Positions 50,237-61,820 of a DNA stretch of 64,000 nt are shown in pieces. The DNA is from Amoebidium appalachense (lineage: Eukaryota; Ichthyosporea). The DNA is taken from contig CAVNZM010000007.1 in the NCBI GenBank assembly GCA_963693365.1, positions 1,116,001 through 1,180,000 of the forward strand, read 5' to 3'. The notes beneath the pieces are model-generated. The model was given only the letters and a program-made list of their open reading frames with translations. It ran no database searches and was not told the origin of the DNA. Made by a program: the position numbers and the translations under genes. The stretch's first letter is position 1. Each line of letters starts with the position of its first letter.

Positions 50237-50947
50237 ACACATTATGTTGTACTTTGTGCTTCTGGTAAAAACATCGGCGGGGGTTACAATCACTCCGTAC
50301 AGTTTGGGAATGCGCACCGCATTAGCGGTCCCAGGGATGACCGCCGCATCCGCAATGCGCAGTTTGTATACAACCCGCGGGATGTTATACAGAAGAAGGT
50401 CGGCATCCTCAGTGACAACAGTGTGTGCCAAACCGGTACGTGCCATATAGGCAAGCTGGGGGTCTGCTTCGTATGGAGCTACTGTGTAATCGACATTCTC
50501 ATCTTTCAGTCTAAGGATGATTGCATGTAAAACTCTGTTATCTAACTCTGCAGCGCTTCTCCATTTGTTTTTAGTTACCTCCTCCTGTTTCTCTCTTTTT
50601 GTGGCTATTTCTTGGCGGGCTTTGACCACCTTTTCTGCACGGTCGTTATCAACTAGTTTTCCCTCTTTCAATCTGCGCCCATCAAACACATAGCGTGGCT
50701 GGACCCCTGCTAGCCTATACGTATTAACTTTGGACATAAAGTGATTTGCAATAGCTGCATATGTGTCGTCTGTGACTTTTTTGTCATCTATTTGCTGTTT
50801 GGCTACTGTGTCAGCGAAAACTGAAAAGGACTTGTGGACCTGCACCATCCCGTCAAAAGCAACTACCCCACGTTGCAACTCTGCAGTAACATCTGTGGCT
50901 TTTTCGGCACTAATGCCGAGTGCTGGGAGCAAGCCCTGCACACCCAT
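50150..50947 (-). CDS. XPG/FEN1/EXO1-type structure-specific nuclease, C-terminally short
   Basis: Starts MGVQGLLPALG, the invariant N-terminus of this family, in which the processed Gly2 helps form the active site; this sets the start at 50947. XPG-N residues are present in VVAFDGMVQVHKS (Asp) and PRYVFDGRRLKEGKL (Asp). The XPG-I part has APYEADPQLAYMARTG and VTEDADLLLYN with the acidic pairs. EXO1 shares the APYEAD spelling. After the core the frame runs into a TG/G microsatellite (50182-50241) and ends shortly after, so the helix-two-turn-helix DNA-binding part is missing or lies in an exon I cannot find. It probably processes flaps or nicks for the transposon; that role is inference. Confidence 0.82.
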
Positions 50948-51147
50948 GGTAAAAGTGCATGTATTCAAAGTAGTTTCTTTTCATGAAAAAAATTCTTTCG
51001 GGTTGTGCGCCCTCTGCGTTAACGTGCGAACACAAAAATCGTTGTACGGCGTGGGTGCGTAGCAACGCGTTACGTAATCAGGGGGAAAAAAGGCGGCGCC
51101 AGAAAGAAATCGGGGACCACTCAAAATCGCCGATCCCGTATCCCTTA

Positions 51148-51191
<44 letters not shown>

Positions 51192-51193
<2 letters not shown>

Positions 51194-51271
51194 ACGTACG
51201 CACGGCTCCATGTTTTTATAGTAATAATAATAAAGCTCGAGGCCCGCGGCCTCGACGCCGGACAACTGGAT
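51192..51271 (+). repeat. 80-bp direct repeat, right copy
   Basis: Identical to 47306-47385 and separated from the right transposon end only by (TA)n(TG)n. Confidence 0.9.
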
Positions 51272-51690
51272 ATTGTCCCGCATCAACCCCTTGATATCCG
51301 CCGCATTTAATTGGATGACCGACAACCCATATATAGCTATTTTCATGTCGATTCTACTGCAGAGAATTGGTCAATGGTTTTTATCATATTGGCTAGCCTT
51401 TTTTGGAAGCGCCGCTAACCAATCCGATCGGGCCCAAAACAAACCAGATTTGATCGTACGGCCCCAGATCTGATGATACGATCAAATCTGTAGGGCGCTG
51501 GCAGTATGCCGGCGACAGCGTACGATCACATCTGGATATCTCAGATTTAACCAGCGCGCTTCGTCGCTTCCGTAATATTTCAGATTTCATCTTTTGAAAA
51601 TCACCTGGGTGGGATACTGTGTACACCAGACCCCGACACAGTGCACCACTAAACAGAACGTTTCACACCTTTTCGTGGCTTCAAAAGGCT

Positions 51691-52158
51691 ATGCAACCCG
51701 AGAACACACAGTTCAGTTCGCTTCCACTTTTCAAATTTGGGCCTTGGGGTAGCCTTTGGTGGGCTTGCTTTGTGAAGATGGGGCGCCCTGGTAGAATGTG
51801 GGGCTCCACATCTGCGTGCACACATCACAAAACATCCTGGCTTCTCATCCTTGTGGTTCTGTTGCTGACCGCCCACATCATTTCTGCTGTGAAAAATGGG
51901 GCACAGAACAGGTCTTCCTCGCCCATACTATATCCGGAATGTGACGACAGTGGTGACGAGGTGGGTGGCTGTTAGTGGCTGTGTCAGTGAATTATGTTTG
52001 TGTTTCGCACTTGTACATCTTGCATTGCCCAATGCATTGTGACCTGTTTGATTAGCGATTCGCAATGACATCTTGCATGGCCCGATGCAACGTGACCATC
52101 GATTAGCGAATACGTTTTACACAACTCTTGTTCATTGGGTCTCCAAATCTATAACCCA

Positions 52159-52191
<33 letters not shown>

Positions 52192-53078
52192 CAGGGTGGG
52201 TTGCCACGTGTATAAGTATACATAATAGACGGATCATGGTGATTGCCACGTCATTAAAAAACAATATTAACTTTTGTGCTCTAACACAGTTTGTTGAATT
52301 CCCTGCTCCACAACCGGCCCCGGTGCCAGATGTGCTGTGTGAGGATGTGCCTGCAGATGCACAGCCCCAAAGTCAGCCGCAGACGGGACGCGGGAGGGGG
52401 GATGATGACCACTTTTTCTGTTACATTAATTCTTTAATACAACAGCATTGCAAATCACCTTTCCCTAGCACCGTAATAGAGCCACCAACGCCCACCAATC
52501 CCCGTGCACGGTTAGCCTCCATTACGTCTGGCGGAAACAAGGACAAGAAGCCACTTTTAGCATCATGGCACGAATACTTTCTGCCTCGTGTAGTTTTCTA
52601 TGATCCACACAGACAATTTCCACAGGCTGTGATACCATATGCAACGTGGACTTGCCCACTGCCCGGCTGCACGGCTCGGTTAAATGTTGAGGCAAAGGAT
52701 GGGCGCAAAAGCGCATACTCGGTTTTGGGTACAGCTTCTCGCTCTTCCATGGGTCGGCGCGTATATGATCCTGTATCTATATAATATCACGGCTGTATCG
52801 CTGTGCGGCACGGCATTCATTCAGATCAACCGACGAACGGTTTCTCATAGCAATTGCGGCTCCCGGGAAAAGCATCCCGCGTTTGCCGTACTTCATCACA
52901 ACACGAGCTGCTTACACACCTCATTTGCTCGATACTACTAATAGACTCGTGGAGTGTGGGGTTTCGTTCGCACGTGCACAAGCATTTTTCCAGGCTGCAT
53001 GTGCGGATGTATATGCCGAGATGCGGGCTACTTATTGGGATCATGCTAGCACCTTTGTCCAACTACGTGATGAGCAAT
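51691..53078 (+). pseudogene. Zinc-binding mobile-element protein, one frameshift
   Basis: Exon 1 is 51691-51960 and exon 2 starts at 52290; both junctions are phase 0. Exon 1 has a hydrophobic stretch (WLLILVVLLLTAHII). Exon 2 carries HEYFLPRVVFYDPHRQFP, then CPLPGC, then GRRVYD. At about 52766-52771 one base seems missing. The sensible frame then resumes as CIYIISRLYRCAARHSFRS and LPYFITTRAAYTPHLLD, to a GTAAGT donor at 53079. This order (PR-FY-P, CP-C, RRVYD, YYI-YRC, FP-LTxRxA) resembles the DUF6729-type N-terminal region of large eukaryotic transposon-related proteins. That name is from memory and tentative. It could be a decayed transposon gene or a gene with a sequencing indel. Confidence 0.5.
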
Positions 53079-53099
53079 GTAAGTATCATTAGGTAATCA

Positions 53100-53285
53100 C
53101 TGCGGATGTGCTGCAAACAGCCGATCCAATAAAGAGAAGGAGGGGGGAAAGGGGGGGGGGGGGGGGGAAGGGGAGGGGGAAGGGGATGGACGTGGGGATA
53201 GGTCAGTAGGGGGAGGGTGGGAGGAGGGGAAGGGAGGGGGGGGGGGGGGGGGGGAGAAAAAGTACTAGCAAAAAACGGGATTGGT

Positions 53286-53316
<31 letters not shown>

Positions 53317-53690
53317 GGGAGAAGAGAAGGAGGGGGGAGGGGGGGAGCACCTGTATGTGCATCCGGCATTTATACGGTGGATGAATGAACCTTGTTAATG
53401 CCACAAACCAATAACTTACACAGTGCTGCCCTCGAACCCTCCTTCCCCTCCCCCCAGCTCATACACACAGCGCTCTCACCGCGACCTACCACACACACGC
53501 GTGCGCGCGCACACACACACACGGTGGCACACATACAGTGTCACACACACACACAGTGTACACACACACACACACCTTGTACACACACACACTGTACACA
53601 TACACCAACACACACACATGTGCATAATACCCATGTATCCAGCACACACAGGGTCTAGCAATTCCCGCCAAACAACCCTTCACCAATACG
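53100..53690. repeat. G-rich and CA-repeat intron
   Basis: G/A tracts at 53140-53350 and CA/CACTGTACA repeats at 53490-53650 between the zinc-binding exon and the OTU-like exon. Confidence 0.7.
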
Positions 53691-54250
53691 GCTTCCAGTC
53701 ACGATGACTGCTTGTTTTGAGTCTGGCGACGCAAATAAGAGAGCAGTTAGTAAATCTGCCTGCAACCAACCCCCTTGCCCGGCGCCTCGCCGATCTTGGG
53801 TTCACCGCAGCAATGTCAACGAGGGCCGCGACACGTCACCTACGCACCATTACAGTGGACGACATTGAGAGCCCCGGCCACATAGCCGACTATCACATGT
53901 TTTTGGAAGATCACATAGACCTGCGGCAGGAGGCACCTCGATATCGGCGCGATGGCGAGTTTGCGGGCCACGTCGGCGACCTTATGCTTGCAGCAGCAGT
54001 GAATGTGCTTGGCGTGCCCACGACTGTGTTTTCGTCAACTGCAAACTATCTGTGGTTTACTGTCCAGCCTCGCTCTGCAACCATTAACACTGGCACAACA
54101 TTCTACCTTGCCTACTACAGCGGCACCGTCCATTACGACATCGCTCGTCCGCGGCCCGACGGTGATGTTCTGGAGCCACCAGTGGCAGAGGACAACAGCA
54201 AAGACCAAGGGCCCGAAGGTAATAAATATATGGTAACCGTTGTGTCATAA
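53690..54250 (+). pseudogene. OTU cysteine-protease-like domain, catalytic box out of frame
   Basis: From about 53717 the frame reads SLATQIREQLVNLPATN and continues through GEFAGHVGDLMLAAAVNVLG to YYSGTVHYD, the order of an OTU deubiquitinase from the post-Cys helix to the catalytic His. The expected Cys box is visible as DDCLF at 53703-53717, but it sits in another frame and runs into TGA; one extra base would connect it. The frame ends at a TAA at 54248. It may be the last exon of the gene to its left. Either a pseudogene or an indel-affected gene. Confidence 0.5.
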
Positions 54251-54639
54251 TGCAGTTTTTCAGTGGTTTTTCACGAGGCTGCTTTTTTTATGTTAGAGAG
54301 AGAGAGGGGGGGGGGTCGCAAAGGCGTTAATATTTATTATATTCTAATTGGTTCTAAATCACGAAAGCTTATGACTCTATATTGGAGAACTTTTCATCAT
54401 ACGAGAGCATGCGAGCAATGAGAAAGCGAGCCAAGAAACAACCACAAAATGTATTTAAAAATACGCCAATTATAATAGAGCCAAGAGCCAAGAGCATCCT
54501 ATAACAGAGCCAAGAGATTGCAAAGGGTAATTACCCAGGAAATACAAGCGTCAGGTGTGAACATGAAAAACATCGCCAAAGTATCAGTCTGTTCTGTGGA
54601 ATTCATATTTATTGATATTCATTATTATCATTGGCTGGA

Positions 54640-55310
54640 CAGTGAGCCACTGGCTCACTAGTTACGTAACCATCAGATCCCTAGTGGGAAATTAGAGTGT
54701 GTATAGAGTGTGTCAAATCGAAGTCTTAAAATATTATACTGACATTTGAGGGATAAATAGTGTTGCACATAAGCTATAAATATATTCACTGAGATATTAT
54801 TAGGTACAGTTGTACATATGAATTGTATTGTATGAGACCATGTCTGAATGCACAGTGAGCCGCGAACTACCGGGGTTCGTAATCTTAGATGACTGGCGAT
54901 TCTACTTTTGATAGGTTAATCTTTGCTCGGCGAAATTCATAATCAGCGAGTAGTATACAATTAGTAATCGTGTAGTCATCGGGATTTTCTTAGAAACTTC
55001 TTATAGGACTTTCGGGAACCTTCCAGCTAGTATATAAACCGCGTTTAGTTTCAGTCTTAGACAGGTAGACCAACCGATTCCTCGATGTAGTTACAACCCT
55101 TGCGCTTAGTTAGATCGGTAATTTCCTCTCGATACGTCTCCAGTCGTCTACGTTGTAGGTGGTGCATCGGCATTTCGTCTCATATCAACCCTCTACATTC
55201 CTGTGTATGGCCAGGCTGCCTACAGAAATAAACAGCATTGACAAACTAAAACTAACTTATGCGTATTCTACTGGCTGCTTTACTGCCGTCCTTTTCGGGG
55301 TGTTGCAGGC
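54640..55310 (+). mobile_element. Possible solo LTR
   Basis: A TATATAAA box at 55031-55038 is followed about 190 bp on by AATAAA (55227-55232) and an A/C-rich tail ending near GGTGTTGCA. No coding frame lies inside. This spacing is typical of LTR R/U5 regions. No second copy, primer-binding site or target duplication was found, and the boundaries are guesses. Confidence 0.3.
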
Positions 55311-55638
55311 CAAAGTGTCGTCCAGGCGAAAGTGTCGTCACCTCTAATTAAAATCCAGGACGTCAAATCTGGCTGGTCTAGGGGGAATATCGGGCAGGCC
55401 AAAATGCACCCCCCCCCCCCCCCCCCCCCCCCCCCTCCCCCCCCCCCTCCCCCCCCCTCCCCCCCTACTACCCTGGGTGACATGGGGGGGGGTCAGTGGG
55501 TTTGTATGACGTGGTGGGAGAAACTGTGTGTGCGTAATAAACAATCATTGTCGTGCCTATTGGCTTATGACATGTGTTGGGGAAAAAACCATGTCTACTG
55601 TTACCAGTTTTTTACGCTCTTGGTGCAAATGATGTGTT

Positions 55639-55670
<32 letters not shown>

Positions 55671-56239
55671 GGAGGGGGGGGGGGGGGGGGGTTGTGGTAT
55701 AATCATTAAAGTGTCCTGAGCTTGTAGCTTTGTGTGTTGGTCGAAAAGAAATCATGGCCACTGACAGCAGGATTTTACCAACTCGTTGCAAAATTTTGTA
55801 GTATCATGTGGTTTGTATGTATTTATCGCCATTGCATTTACACGTTACAGAATCCATAATACACCATTATAATATAGTCGTAATCATCTTGTATTCTTAA
55901 TCATTCTTACGTCACAATGTTAAATTGGGTTCACATAGACTAAGTACCGCTCACATGGAATAAACCCCGCCGCCGGCGGTCAGCATATATATTTTGCATG
56001 TTTTAGTTGTCACTACGTTGAAGGACCATACACAGCAGCATGATTCAATGTTATATTCGTAAATATCTTCTATGCATAATTTTCAATCTTGACCTCATAC
56101 TTATACACCTACGTGAAATAAATCCAGACAGCATGCAACCAGCACACTCATTGTGTATTTGAATACGAGCAGGCATTATGTCCTTCATTCCAGTTCAAAC
56201 GATAATGGCATGTTGGCAGCCAAAAAAAACAAAAAAGCC

Positions 56240-56270
<31 letters not shown>

Positions 56271-56300
56271 AAAAAAAAACTCCGATATCCACAAGGTCGT
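55311..56300. other. Intergenic, homopolymers
   Basis: C/T tract at 55410-55465, G-runs at 55640-55691 and a C22-A20 block at 56240-56279 just after the integrase-fusion stop. No gene was seen. Confidence 0.6.
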
Positions 56301-59300
56301 CTACACTACATCCACAGTTGACTTAGCATACGTCAGTTTGCGGGAGCCCACGCCTAACAGTGGTTCCTGCGCGGGCACATACACCATGAAGTTGAGATGC
56401 ACATCCTTGATGCGTGCCCAATTCAACTTAACATATAATGGGCACCAGCCTTCGCACTCGCCACCTTCCCGAGACATTTGGACAGAGACGTTGGTAGGTC
56501 CCGTGTTGCTCTCCCATAGCTCAGTGTCTGGTTTTTCCGTGGTCATACCGAAACCGTCGCAGTGGAGATGATATGGTCTCCCGTTTTTCCATGTGAATGC
56601 GGGTGCCACACCGAAAAAGTGACCTGGTTTGTGAAGACCAATGTAGGCAAGATGGTATTGGCGCCCCATAAAGTTTACGCAATTCATGACATGAACAGGC
56701 GGCACGGATTGCACTGACATGTGGACGAAGAGAATTCTAGGAAGTATTAAAACGTTGCCCCTCACCGTACCCTTGGAATTGCACGTTGTGCAAACCGAGG
56801 TTGGGCTTTGAAATTCCCTGCCATATTCAGTGCAGTCGCCATCGAAGAAGTGGGTACCCGCTATGTTTTCTATGGGATTGACAATGTAAGTCTCCTTGGG
56901 GTCCATCCTTTCACGGCGACGTCGGGTGCGAAGCTCGGCATCGATGGAACACAACACACGCGTACACACGCCAGTGCATTTAACGCATGTAGCGGTTATG
57001 ATTGTCACGTGAGGGGGTACCACGTTGTCTCGGAATAGCGGACGACTAGACCCATCCAGCGGGACACCCGTGAGGTAATCCGAACCGCTAATGTCACATT
57101 GAAGCGCGTCAAACAACTTGTCCGTTGAACTTATGTCCCCAATCCTGTATCGTGTTACCTTCCACACCCGTGCCAGTCGATGAGCGATGGCCCGGATATT
57201 TGCTGTATGCTTCTCGCGGTGCTTTAAGGCAGCAATCATCCGGTCCCAAACGTCCAGTCCGGTTGGCTTAAGATGTAAAGGTGGCACGTTGGATTTTATC
57301 AGCCCACAGTTTAATCCGTCCAATACGGTGATGATGAAACAGAAATTCATTTCCCATGAAAATCTTGGACGGAAACTAAAGGTGGCGTTGCTGTTGAATG
57401 AGAAAGCATCCTTCGGCACGGGGGTGACGTCATAAACTGGGTCTGCGCTGTTGCAGTAGTGTGTAAACACAGACTGACTGACATTCCCGGGCCATTTTGA
57501 CCGGAGAGAGACGGGGATGGGCACCGTGACAGTGGGGCAAGGGTTGCAATCATTAGTTGATGGGACCGGCGACACTGGTGGGTCCACTTCGGGTGTATAC
57601 AACGTTAAGTCAGTTACCTCGGGCTCCAGTGTCACCTTGGCACGCTTACGGGGCGGTTGTGCCATTGCCGAAGAAGGTGGTACTTGTGACGGGGCGCCGT
57701 CACCTGCACTGGTAAAAACCGACGACGAAATTGGCGAAGCTGGATCCGACGACCCTGTGTTGTGTTCTGGCTCAGAGCGCACTGGTGTACCTGCCGGATG
57801 CGACAATGTCGGTTTTGATGGACGCACGGGCTTACGTTGATTGGATGTCACAGTGGTAAACATGGTGGCAACTGGAACACTGCCATTTGCAAAGTCCGTG
57901 TCGTCCAACCCGCCATTGGCATCCAGTGTACGAAGGACCGTTTCCATTTTGGCATCCGTGTAGCTACTGAAATCTTTCAGACCACGTAATGCTAATGGAA
58001 TGTCGTTGCCATCCACGTCTTGTTCATCGCAAGTGGGTGCCCCTGTGTTGGGGGGCATAACTTCACCAGGATCCTCCCAAGTACATTGGGAAAAGGGAAA
58101 TCCACGCCATTTAACTAAAACCTGGTCGTACAAGTCCCCTTTGTCATCTACAATGGTTCTGCGACCGAACACGCAATCAACAACATATGTCGGGTCGCCG
58201 ATTGTATGGACGAGGTACCGCTCCATGTCGTCGGGTCTGAAGCTGGATGGAACCGGCTTGATGTCTCTGCATAAATTCCCATCAGTGAAATATGCTGTTG
58301 ACAGTATGTACCAATATACTATACGGCAAAGCAAAAAAGATGATCCTGCCATAATAACAGACGCACATTCAAGGCCAGGCCTAAAAAATTACCTGATGTG
58401 GAAGACCGTCGTGGATCCAGCAACGATGGTGGAACCCGGATGTTTGGCCTTTGAGGCCAGAATCTCCACCGTGTATGTGAATGGAGATCTCTGTGCCTTC
58501 ACCTCACCATATGCCCCCCACACCGGTCTGAGGGTACTACGCGCCTTGGTGCGATCCCTCACACCGGTGTTGACGATAACGTAATCACCGACGGACAATT
58601 CTGGTAGCTTGACCGTGGTATCCTTGTGGAATCTGGAACCGCTCCGAATGATATTCCGTCTCATCTCCGCCAGTAGACGGTTATACTGATGCCTGGCCAT
58701 GGCGCGGACAGAACCTGATTCACGACCCATCATAACCTCGAATGGGGTCGCCTTCAGAACCGAATGATACTTTGTGTTATATTGATGCAACACCTGATCA
58801 AACAGTCGCCCAGGAAGAGTGTACCCCTCCTTGACATCCCTGCCTGCCAGCATCGCGGATGCCAACAGTTTCCTGATGGTTCGATGGATACGCTCCACTA
58901 CGCCCTTAGTTTGAGGGTGGTATGGCGTTGCCGGAACGAAATCAATGTTGTTCTCATCGCAAAACGCGCGAAATTCGTTGCTGACATAAGCACCACCGCC
59001 GTCAACCCAAACCTCCCTAACCGGGGTCACCTTCATCATGGCCTGCAACGTTCGGATGGCGGTGTTGGAGTCCTCGGATGCAGTGGGAATCCCCACAGTG
59101 AACTTTAAAAGGTGGTCTGTCGCAAGGCTCATCTTGTTGAAGCCAGTAACGGGGTCTTTCATAGTGGCCTCTTTGCCCAATGAAGAAAAATCCATTACCA
59201 CCTGACATGAAAGTTTAACAGTCAGAAGAGCCAGGTGGGTCTCAATTTGGTATCAAAGAAGCATAAGGGAGCAAGTGGCAAGGGAACAAGCGGCAAGGGA

Positions 59301-61820
59301 ATATAGTATTCCCTTCAGGATGGCATGAGCACGGCAAGGGTCAAGAGAATCTAATAATGGCTTGAGGCATGGCCTGAGCACGGAATCATACGGATAAAAC
59401 ATTGAGTACATATGCGTTTCACACAAGCATGCATGTGTGATCTAAAACCGTGCTATGACAAGACGAAAATTAGGTGATGGTATCAATGACAGACTTACAA
59501 TATGTCCAGGCAGATTAGCCACGATCACTTTTCCGGTTGTTGGGCCCAGGGTTGTGGAGTGCGCAGTGCACGAGAAGCACCGATTTATGTAGGCGGACAC
59601 TAGCGTCTTTGCGTTGCAAAACACAAAGTACTTGCGATGGAAGTCCGCCATCATCGCATCCCGTCCGACATGCCCCAAACCCCCGCCGGTATGACACTCC
59701 GCAAGGCGTTCCATGACCTGTGAAAAAAACAGGACACGGCGAGGTGGCGACTTCTTTCCCAATGATTTCGTGAGCCGTCGACGGTCTGACCTGGAGAATG
59801 GAGTATTAGAATCGAATTTTAAGTGTACATGTATATCACACAAAGACATACACATACCCTGAATAGAAGACAGCGCCTTCTTGGCATTGGAAATGGAAGC
59901 CTTTGCTGCACTTCCGGCGAATAGCTGATTTGGCCGATCTGTTGTCGAAAAAAAGGGCATACGCCCTATCGCGAAGCCATGCCAACACAGCCACCTCTTG
60001 CTTGACATAGTCTTCGTGGGCAGTATTTTTGAACTTAACTCCACAACCAGGGCCGTCAACCACCTTCATGGCAACCAAGGCACCAATGTATCCAAAGTTG
60101 ACGTTACCCAGGGCATTCACGAACAAGTCGTTTCCGTCGGGATTATGGAAGACAATCCCTGTAACAAGGTAAAGCCTGGTTAAGATATGCACACACCAAA
60201 CATGTGAAAAAGAAAGCATGCACACTCCAACGCAACATTATTATCATAACCATCATGATATCCATATGTCATGACAAGCGTCAATCGCATCAGGATGGCA
60301 CGTGCATAGCAACGTCAAGCGAATATAAACTGCACTTCAGGATGGCATGACCAGTGGCATGCGTCAAGCGAATATAACATGCGCGCGAGGATGGCTTGAC
60401 CAATGGCATGCGTCAAGCGAATTTAATATGCGCTTCAGGATGGCATGACCAATGGCATGCGTCAAGCGAATTTAATATGCGCTTCGGGATGGCATGAGCA
60501 TGGCATGCGTCAAGCGAATATAATATGCGCTTCAGGATGGCACGTGCATAGGTGGCGTCAAGCGAATATAATATGCGCTTCAGGATGGCACGTGCATAGG
60601 TGGCGTCAAGCGAATATAACATGCGCTTCAGGATGGCAGGAGCATGGCATGCGTCAAGCGAATTTAATATGCGCTTCAGGATGGCATGACCAATGGCATG
60701 CGTCAAGCGAATTTAATATGCGCTTCAGGATGGCATGACCAATGGCATGCGTCAAGCGAATTTAATATGCGCTTCAGGATGGCATGACCAATGGCATGCG
60801 TCAAGCGAATTTAATATGCGCTTCAGGATGGCATGACCAATGGCATGCGTCAAGCGAATTTAATATGCGCTTCGGGATGGCAGGAGCATGGCATGCGTCA
60901 AGCGAATATAATATGCGCTTCAGGATGGCACGTGCATAGGTGGCGTCAAGCGAATATAATATGCGCTTCAGGATGGCAGGAGCATGGCATGCGTCAAGCG
61001 AATTTAATATGCGCTTCAGGATGGCATGAGCATACATAGGTGGCATCAAGCGAATATAATATGCGCTTCAGGATGGCATGATCAATGGCATGCGTCAAGC
61101 GAATATAATATGCGCTTCAGAATGGCAGGAGCATGGCATGCGTCAAGCGAATATAATATGCGCTTGAGGATGGGACGAATATGATATGCGCTCAAAATCA
61201 GGTTAGATATTATTGTTTAAAACATTATATAAATCGCCTTCGTGTTAACAAAAAAATTTCATTGGTTGGATCGTATATATATAAATTTTAAAAACTTAAA
61301 ACAAATACGATTTTGCCGCCTCTGACAACCAATCGGCAAACGCCATGCGGGCGATAAAATGGGTAGTATATGAATGAATGATGTCAACTGCCAGATCCTT
61401 TCCCAGTAACCCAGTAATCCGAACTCGCGCGGTGTACAAATTTTTTTTTTTTTTTTTTTTTTTGTTTCCCACTTAACTGTTCGGACGACATCATCGCGAG
61501 TTGTCTTTGTGATCAGCTTTGTAATACATCAAGGTCGCTGTGTGCGCTGGTCAACGCTTCACTTATGAAAGGTAAGCTTTTGTCTCCGTAGAGTCATTGT
61601 GCACGGTTATCCTTTCCAGTGTTCATGTGTTCATTCTTTTCATGAAAAACTTACCCTGATGTGGTTCCAGCTTTACGTTGAAGAAGGCGATTGCCTGGAC
61701 TGCACTGAACCATGGTTGATTCAGGTTATTGAGGGTCCAATTGTTTCCATTGTAGCATATTGTACATCTGTAGTGCACATGATCAAAGCACCTTTCTGAC
61801 TCGAGTTTAATACCCGCCAT
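56301..61820 (-). CDS. Integrase-chromodomain-USP-like fusion protein, five exons
   Basis: Exons (- strand): 61820-61655, 60158-59858, 59790-59499, 59201-58393, 58266-56301. All junctions are GT-AG and phases agree, giving 1177 residues. Residues 1-156 are an unknown N-terminal part with C11, C19 and C22. Residues 187-230 are an integrase zinc finger (H189-x6-H196, C227-x2-C230). The rve core has D257, D320 and E356, exactly 35 residues between the last two (DD35E). A chromodomain spans about 550-590 (Y550, W576, F579 as a possible cage). After a low-complexity linker, residues 830-1100 resemble a ubiquitin-specific protease: Cys832 in NFCFIITVLDGL, zinc pairs C950/C953 and C1015/C1018, and H1072 in HKPGHFFG. 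No reverse transcriptase, gag or polymerase is seen, so a Ginger-like DNA transposon, a Polinton fragment or a domesticated gene is more likely than an LTR element. Confidence 0.8.
59230..59400 (+). repeat. Degenerate hairpin minisatellite copies in intron 3
   Basis: Contains AAGGGAATATAGTATTCCCTT followed by CAGGATGGCATGAGCACGG, the same layout as the intron 1 array. The stem is perfectly paired although its sequence differs. Confidence 0.65.
60258..61200 (+). repeat. 49-bp hairpin minisatellite array in intron 1
   Basis: About 18 copies of a unit with core AAGCGAATATAATATGCGCTT followed by CAGGATGGCATGACCAATG and similar text. Spacing is 48-49 bp in the best copies (60412, 60461). The core is nearly self-complementary. 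The minus strand reads as repeated ILKRILNSLDACHA, an artefact of the unit. Confidence 0.9.
61201..61654 (+). other. Rest of intron 1 of the fusion gene
   Basis: AT-rich, with a T-run at 61441-61463. On the + strand ACTTATGAAAGGTAAGC at about 61561-61577 looks like a splice donor and might close an untranslated first exon of the + strand gene starting at 63729; this is speculative. Confidence 0.3.

Larger units (their letters stand above)
47386..51147 (+). mobile_element. ISL2EU/IS4EU-like (PIF/Harbinger) transposon carrying an XPG nuclease
   Basis: The left end TTAAGGGATACGGGATCG (from 47385) is inverted at the right end (CGATCCCGTATCCCTTAA, to 51148). A second inverted match, CTTTCTGGCGCCGC, lies just inside both ends. 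The flanking TTAA is palindromic, so the target duplication could be TA or TTAA. Inside are a THAP-DDE transposase (+) and an XPG-type nuclease (-), convergent. THAP plus DDE is the hallmark of ISL2EU-type elements. The usual partner there is a YqaJ-like nuclease, so the XPG-type enzyme is notable. Confidence 0.75.

Noticed and set aside
60413-61049. Minus-strand frame of repeated ILKRILNSLDACHA-type peptide
   Set aside because: It follows from the 48-49 bp minisatellite unit inside an intron of the fusion gene.
56301-61820. LTR retrotransposon polyprotein
   Set aside because: No reverse transcriptase, RNase H or gag is present, the gene is spliced, and no paired LTRs were found around it.
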